Origin: an archaeon
GTDB taxonomy: Archaea; Asgardarchaeota; Thorarchaeia; Thorarchaeales; Thorarchaeaceae
Direction: 5' to 3'
NCBI GenBank assembly: GCA_024275415.1
Contig: JAJRZD010000120.1
Coordinates: forward strand, 1 to 43,547
DNA length: 43,547 nt
Positions 38,794 to 43,547 of the stretch are shown in pieces (positions within the stretch are counted from its first letter, which is position 1; each line of letters opens with the position of its first letter). A program made the translations under genes and the position numbers. The notes beneath the pieces were generated by a model, which saw nothing but the letters and a program-made list of their open reading frames with translations, had not been told where the DNA came from and did not search any database.

Positions 38794-41700
38794 GATCAAT
38801 GTCATCGAGTCTACGATTCCCTCCTCAGTTCTCAGGGTTATTTCCACAAGGTACTGTGCAGAAACAATCCCAGCTGGGAGTATTGCTGAGATTTGAGGGG
38901 TCGTTCCATAAAGGTCTCCGGGCCCTAATGCACCAATATCAAGTGTGAATGTGGTGTTAGATGGATTGAACGTGGGAGTGACCTGCTGGTTATGCCAGAT
39001 AACAGAGAAGTTCCCCGCTGCCACGGTTATGTCAAGTGATAAGTTGTGCGCAACAACATCATTGTTCCTCAGCATCAGAACGAGATTGCTGTAATCTCCA
39101 GACTCGACTGTTGTGGGGCTAAGAACCGCACTCTCGATCCCAACCTTGCCTTCCTCAATGACCGTCTGGTTGAGCAAGCCAAACATTCGGTAGTATGCTT
39201 CAACAACATTCGCTCCCAAGGATACCCGTTCGCCGGTCTTGGCATCAACAAGTCCTACCCCGCCAAGTTTCTGAATCACTCCTTCGGTAGAGGTTTCCAC
39301 AACGAGGAAGACAGGGATGACAAAGAAGAGGTCTCCGCCAAGGTGATAGAGCAGACGGTTCCCATACCGATGATCACCCCAGAGTTGGAGCTGAGTCCTC
39401 ACAGCGTCATCAGTTTCAAAGGCTTGGACAGCAGCATTGGGCCCTAACAGAGTAGAGTATCCCGCATCAGCTCCCTCTCCAGCACTATAGAAGGTCAAGT
39501 TCCCAAAGTCGATGGAGCCACTTCCCATGATGTAAATCCCGGCTAGATTCCGCCCCTGCGATTCGAAGAACTCTGCATTGTGCATGGCGATAAACCTGTC
39601 CTGCCCTTCGAACCTCCCAATTATGTAGCGTGTGTCAGAGCCTGCTGGGGATTGATGGAACTCGCTTCCCGAGAGCCACGTTTCAGCCTTGTTTACATGG
39701 TAGATGTATGCGATATCCAGTTGTCGCTCATACAGATCCTCGGGCCATTTCATCTGGCTTTGGAGCCAGTCAGGAGTCACATTCCAATCATAATAGGACA
39801 TATATGTGCTGTCGATGAAGAAGTCCGAGTTGGCTATGGGTGAGCTATAGAAGTGCAAACCACCATTCTCAATGTCTACGAGCACGACTCCGAGAAAACG
39901 CATATAGTTCTCATGGGCGTAACCAGTTGCAAGGCTATAATCAATGTAGACTGAAACCGCATAGTAGATATTACCCGACGGATCAGCTACGATGTACGGA
40001 TCCGAGTCCACTGTCAGTCCCTGCAAAAGGATTGATTGGACCCGAGAAATGACATCTCTTTCCACAAGCATGTCCATGTCATTGCCCATGAAGGACCAAG
40101 CCTCAAGTCCAAGGGTGAACATGTAGAAAGTGGACTCGAACTCTGACAATGTGTAGTCAGGACTGCCACGAAAGACATCACTGCCGACCTCATCATAGCC
40201 AGGGACATTGACGAATGCGACTTCTCTGAACCCTCGTCCTTCACCATAGTAGGTGTTTATTGGGTCGGACCGATTGAAGAGAGCCACGAGGGCATTGCCT
40301 TCAACAATATCCCCACTGTACGCATCAAGAACTACCATGCCTTCTGTATGGGTATAGACGATATGCTGAGCAATGAAGCTAGTACTGGTAGTCGCATAAT
40401 CAAAGGTCAACGGTGCAATCCAGTATTCATGGTCTTTCAGATAGACTATGTCGGAGTCAGCCAATTGCATCCAGTTCGTCCCTATCTGGTTCTTCATCCT
40501 GAGATAACTTGCCTGTTGATCCCATTGTCGAACCGTGGATAGGAACTCCACCTCGCTCTCCGGTGTGGCGTTGGATGTGAGGTCGTCTATTGATTTTGTT
40601 TGCATTCCGTCGAGTCCAGCAGCCCAGTTTGTGATTGCGATTTCCTTGGCTGTTTCGTAGTTGAATTTCCACTCTGTGTATTGTTCACCATTCATGGGAA
40701 TCTCGTAGAGGAACGTCTGTGCCACCGGCGCCACTAAGACCATCCCGAGGAGTATGATTGAGAGGAGTGCGAAATTCCTAGGAGAGCCTGTGAAAGGAAT
40801 AAGACGTTCGAGTTTGAGCCTTCGCAATTCACTGCTGATATGAGTCTGATCCTCCATCAATAGTGAAACCCGTCGCCTGTAGTTGTCAAGGCTAATGTCG
40901 CCGGACTCGTATTCCGTCCGTACAGATTGCAGTTCGCCCTGAAGTCGGGTCAGATCCTGCTCAAGCTGTGCAATCTTGCTTCGTAGTCGCTGCCGCACAC
41001 CGCCCTTTCGCAGACGCATCACAAGAAAGACAAACGCCCCAATAAGCGAAACGATTAGTCCTACGATAAGCCCGATGAAGGAGAGATAGGTTCCAGCATT
41101 GACAGTCCAGAGAGGAACGCTGAGTATCTCGACTACTATGACCAATGAAACGGCAAACAACGCCTTTGAGATGATGACATATCCATCACGACGCTTACTT
41201 AGCATGTCAGTGAACATGTTCAGAAATATCCTGGCTGCGGTGATGACAAGGAAAGTGGCAGCAAAACCCAAGAATAGCTGATATGCCTCCATCGCGGGGA
41301 CAAGGCTGATTATCGTGTCTGATGAGATGTCAGGATGGAACGGTAGGGCATACAACTGTGAGAGCTGGTCACTGTTGATAGATATCGAACCCCGTTGTGA
41401 TAGGAAAAGGAGGAATGCCACATTCTGCCCTGTGACTGCGTACCCACCAGATGCCACGTAGAACAAGAAGAAGCCCCCGAACTCGGTCAATCTCCAGAGT
41501 ATGCCGGTTCTCAATTCGAGGCGTCGGACGATAGGACCACTTTGTGATATCGCCGACATGAAGGAGATGAGCGTACTTCTCTGAGGGAGCATGATGATGC
41601 TGCTCAGGAACGCCAAGAAGAAGGAGGCTAGGAAGATGTTGTTATCTAATGTCCATGTCGCCCAGAAGTCCATTCCGGCCTTGGTCTGAAAGGTACTCTG

Positions 41701-41802
41701 GTAAATGATTTGTCCGAGATACCAGCTGTAGAATGTCAGAACGGATACAACAACAATAGCGAGTGTGACCGGGATGATGATGAATGCCTTGAAGTGATTC
41801 AC
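38779..41802 (-). CDS. Very large UPF0182-family membrane protein with coiled-coil insert and C-terminal Ig-like domain
   Basis: A 1007-residue protein counted from GTG 41802. Seven membrane helices lie at about 6-25, 53-70, 106-132, 172-195, 210-232, 240-262 and 345-367. Between helices 6 and 7 is a cytoplasmic-looking coiled coil (270-335, KIAQLEQDLTRLQGELQSVRTEY). The large external part has the UPF0182 pattern: KWPEDLYERQLDIAYIYHVN, GRNLAGIYIMG, LLGPNAAVQAFETDDAVRTQL and YGNRLLYHLGGDLFFVIPVFLVV. The last 115 residues look like a CARDB/Ig-like domain (VLMLRNNDVVAHNLSLDITV). The frame opens at 41907, but GGAGGAG 7 bp before the GTG fixes this start. Function of the family is unknown. Confidence 0.85.
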   Translation of the reverse strand: MNHFKAFIIIPVTLAIVVVSVLTFYSWYLGQIIYQSTFQTKAGMDFWATWTLDNNIFLASFFLAFLSSIIMLPQRSTLISFMSAISQSGPIVRRLELRTGILWRLTEFGGFFLFYVASGGYAVTGQNVAFLLFLSQRGSISINSDQLSQLYALPFHPDISSDTIISLVPAMEAYQLFLGFAATFLVITAARIFLNMFTDMLSKRRDGYVIISKALFAVSLVIVVEILSVPLWTVNAGTYLSFIGLIVGLIVSLIGAFVFLVMRLRKGGVRQRLRSKIAQLEQDLTRLQGELQSVRTEYESGDISLDNYRRRVSLLMEDQTHISSELRRLKLERLIPFTGSPRNFALLSIILLGMVLVAPVAQTFLYEIPMNGEQYTEWKFNYETAKEIAITNWAAGLDGMQTKSIDDLTSNATPESEVEFLSTVRQWDQQASYLRMKNQIGTNWMQLADSDIVYLKDHEYWIAPLTFDYATTSTSFIAQHIVYTHTEGMVVLDAYSGDIVEGNALVALFNRSDPINTYYGEGRGFREVAFVNVPGYDEVGSDVFRGSPDYTLSEFESTFYMFTLGLEAWSFMGNDMDMLVERDVISRVQSILLQGLTVDSDPYIVADPSGNIYYAVSVYIDYSLATGYAHENYMRFLGVVLVDIENGGLHFYSSPIANSDFFIDSTYMSYYDWNVTPDWLQSQMKWPEDLYERQLDIAYIYHVNKAETWLSGSEFHQSPAGSDTRYIIGRFEGQDRFIAMHNAEFFESQGRNLAGIYIMGSGSIDFGNLTFYSAGEGADAGYSTLLGPNAAVQAFETDDAVRTQLQLWGDHRYGNRLLYHLGGDLFFVIPVFLVVETSTEGVIQKLGGVGLVDAKTGERVSLGANVVEAYYRMFGLLNQTVIEEGKVGIESAVLSPTTVESGDYSNLVLMLRNNDVVAHNLSLDITVAAGNFSVIWHNQQVTPTFNPSNTTFTLDIGALGPGDLYGTTPQISAILPAGIVSAQYLVEITLRTEEGIVDSMTLILTVT

Positions 41803-41809
41803 ATGTTTT

Positions 41810-41816
41810 CTCCTCC
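41810..41816 (-). promoter_or_regulatory. Shine-Dalgarno GGAGGAG for the UPF0182 gene
   Basis: On the minus strand GGAGGAG is followed by AAAACAT and then the GTG at 41802. It identifies a GTG start 35 codons inside the longest open frame. An ATG at the same place is out of frame and followed at once by TGA. Confidence 0.7.
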
Positions 41817-41964
41817 GACAATTGGCAACTAAATAGAGTACAGGCCCCGTAAGAAACTTGTCATATTTACGCGAACTATCAGTCCAAAACCACATTATTG
41901 TTTCCATTTGTGAGACTATAGCAAAATGAGAGTGAAAAAGCCCCCAACACTACAATGTGCATCA

Positions 41965-42579
41965 CTACTCGACATAATAGACCAGGCCGCCTTTACCTTC
42001 CTTGCGACCGGCCTTCCCTAGAGAAACAATGCTATCTAGCTTTGCCCTCGCTGCTGGTTCGCTTATTCGGAGTTCCCGCGCAGCATTGTGGACAGTAAGA
42101 GTTTGCTCGCGGATGAGAATTGTGGCAAGTGGCTGCAAATCACTTGGCAGCTCAAGCAGGCTAAGCCCGTCAAGTGGCTCCATTGGAGCGACTCGGGTGT
42201 CTCTCAAAAGATGTGGCGGAATGATTCGATCCAGTATCTCATTGAAGTCCTCGAACTGCCCAGACTTGCCTGTATCACCTAGTAATTCTTGAGAATACCG
42301 ATTCAGGAAGCTTATCGAGATGTAATCAATCAAACTCGTGTCGACCTCATCAGGGTCATCTGCAATGACAACGGTCAAAATGCGGTCATGGTCTGCAACG
42401 AACACAAAACGTCCGTCTGACTCGATGCCTTTCAGGTCATCACCCATCGCTTCCTTGCTGAACTGAGAAACTGCTGAAACGAAACTGCTCATCAGCATCG
42501 GGTCTGCCAGAGAAGGGTCATAAGCACGATTGTAAATACAGACACCTCCCTCTACAAGCACATAGACCGCTCGAATCAC
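41965..42579 (-). CDS. Longin-like domain protein with C-terminal winged helix
   Basis: A 204-residue protein. Residues 1-105 have the beta-beta-alpha-beta-beta pattern of Asgard longin-like domains: YVLVEGGVCIYNRAYD, then the helix MSSFVSAVSQFSKEAMG, strands RFVFVADHDRILTVVIADD and the long helix DTSLIDYISISFLNRYSQELLG. The C-terminal 60 residues form a winged-helix fold (PLATILIREQTLTVHNAARELRISEPAARAKLDSIVSLG) with a basic wing. Longin domains in eukaryotes serve small GTPases and vesicle coats. It overlaps the ParA/MinD-like gene by 4 bp, so the two are one operon. The longin call is from pattern and is moderately sure; the winged helix is clearer. Confidence 0.75.
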   Translation of the reverse strand: MIRAVYVLVEGGVCIYNRAYDPSLADPMLMSSFVSAVSQFSKEAMGDDLKGIESDGRFVFVADHDRILTVVIADDPDEVDTSLIDYISISFLNRYSQELLGDTGKSGQFEDFNEILDRIIPPHLLRDTRVAPMEPLDGLSLLELPSDLQPLATILIREQTLTVHNAARELRISEPAARAKLDSIVSLGKAGRKEGKGGLVYYVE

Positions 42580-43385
42580 TTCTTCGCACCCTTCGCTTTC
42601 GGTTTTGGAATAGGCATCTCATCTATCTTCTTAACGACGGCTCTAAGACCGGTCACGAAAGCAATCTCGGAACTCGTGAGGGCATGGATCTCGCTCCCCA
42701 TGCCCATGGGGATATCACAATAACAGGGCACATAGCCAAGCACAGTCGTCAGGTCAGAGAACATCTCCGAGATCGTTTCTTTCATCTGTGAATAACGTGG
42801 TTCTTTGAACATGGGCGGGACAACCTTGTTGAACAGAAGATAGGTGCCTTTGTCAAGGGGCGTGTAGAGACCCTTGAGGATGTTGAGTGTCCCATCAAAG
42901 TCGAAGTTGTCAATTTTCGCAATCAACACTGCGAAATCGGATAGGACAATGGTGTTCACACTACTATAATGCACCCCTGGAGCGGAATCGAGAATGGTGT
43001 AGTCAAATCCATCATCTGCTAACATTTGCTTCAGGCTCAGGAGCTGTGACAGGGCGTTCATATGCCACTTTCGATCCTGAGCAAGCTGTGTACGAATGGC
43101 GTCCACGTCTGGATTTGAGAAAGCAACGGCCATTCTGCCATCTAGACTGAATGATGAGGGCATATCATTGAGGATATCCTGATGTGATACACTCCCATCC
43201 AAGAAGTCGTTGATGTACTTGGTCTTGGTCGAGATGCCAATCAGAGTGTGTAGACTTGGAGCCTGAAAGTCCAGATCGAGGACTGCCACATTCTTACCCT
43301 CTTGGGCAAGGATAGCGGCTATGTTCGCCACAAGGGTGGTCTTGCCAGTACCACCTTTGTAGCTGTGAAGTGTGAAGCATTTCAT
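42576..43385 (-). CDS. ParA/MinD-family P-loop ATPase
   Basis: A 269-residue ATPase of the ParA/MinD group. The deviant Walker A is KGGTGKTT at residues 10-17 with the signature lysine. Switch I LDLDFQAPSLHTLIG (37-51) carries the aspartate, and Walker B is YTILDSAPGVHYSSVN. The C-terminal tail ends in a lysine-rich stretch (PKPKAKGAKK) and lacks the amphipathic membrane helix of MinD. The family switches between ATP dimer and ADP monomer to position cargo. No ParB or MinC gene is near; instead it overlaps by 4 bp a longin-like winged-helix gene. The 162 bp upstream, to the window end, hold no other gene. Confidence 0.9.
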   Translation of the reverse strand: MKCFTLHSYKGGTGKTTLVANIAAILAQEGKNVAVLDLDFQAPSLHTLIGISTKTKYINDFLDGSVSHQDILNDMPSSFSLDGRMAVAFSNPDVDAIRTQLAQDRKWHMNALSQLLSLKQMLADDGFDYTILDSAPGVHYSSVNTIVLSDFAVLIAKIDNFDFDGTLNILKGLYTPLDKGTYLLFNKVVPPMFKEPRYSQMKETISEMFSDLTTVLGYVPCYCDIPMGMGSEIHALTSSEIAFVTGLRAVVKKIDEMPIPKPKAKGAKK

Positions 43386-43547
43386 CTCATATCTTCTCTT
43401 ATTGAATCTGTGATTACGCCAGTACCAGAAAATAAGTGCTCACGTAATATCTGTTGCTAGGATTAATCAGTCCGTACCTGTTGGGAATTTAGGTATGAAT
43501 AAAAGGAGAAAGAGGTAGTTGACCTCAGCAAATAGGATAGGGAAATA

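Overview
The window is archaeal and most likely from an Asgard archaeon. This assignment is inferred from gene content. Support comes from an A/V-type ATPase (subunits I, H, E, C and K), an archaeal TrmI-type tRNA methyltransferase, a HerA-like ATPase, AT-rich TATA-like boxes with short leaders, a complete Rab/Ras-like small GTPase, and a ParA/MinD ATPase overlapping a longin-like protein. The moderate GC content would fit Thorarchaeia. I found no rRNA, tRNA, CRISPR array or insertion sequence.

Layout: 1-4.5 kb holds the end of an MFS transporter, a SAM hydrolase behind an ATP-NAD/AcoX-type kinase, an unknown protein, the small GTPase and an alpha/beta hydrolase. 4.6-6.9 kb holds a phosphohexomutase, a gene-free 500 bp stretch and a small coiled-coil/Ala-Pro protein with a possible WASHC3/WH2-like layout. 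6.9-10.6 kb carries what reads as a complete bacillithiol-type thiol pathway: bshB divergent from overlapping bshA-bshC, with four zinc-ribbon-like cysteines inside BshC. 10.6-18.1 kb is mostly housekeeping: aminotransferase, pyrF, a membrane protein with a Nudix hydrolase, HerA-like ATPase and trmI. 18.1-20.7 kb is a looser accessory patch with a decayed trmI fragment, a GC-richer structured island, a VapBC pair and two small genes, one of them a coiled-coil winged-helix protein.

20.8-23.2 kb contains a long helical protein split from a 98-residue upstream frame by an in-frame TAG. 23.2-29.2 kb carries half of the A/V-ATPase in an unusual order (I divergent from H-E, which converge on C-K), plus a membrane protein and an AtpZ-like protein. 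The catalytic and rotor subunits A, B, D and F are absent. 29.3-33.7 kb has a LarA-family nickel-pincer enzyme converging on an FGGY sugar/polyol kinase, a polytopic membrane protein and a small conserved hypothetical. 33.8-37.8 kb is a coupled TPR-HEAT repeat pair behind a strong promoter and ribosome binding site. 37.9-43.4 kb has a sugar-nucleotide epimerase, a very large UPF0182 membrane protein, and the ParA/MinD plus longin operon.

The most notable candidate is the bshB/bshA/bshC locus, which predicts a bacillithiol-like low-molecular-weight thiol in this archaeon. Next are the ParA-longin operon, the interrupted helical protein and the coiled-coil protein at 6.5 kb.
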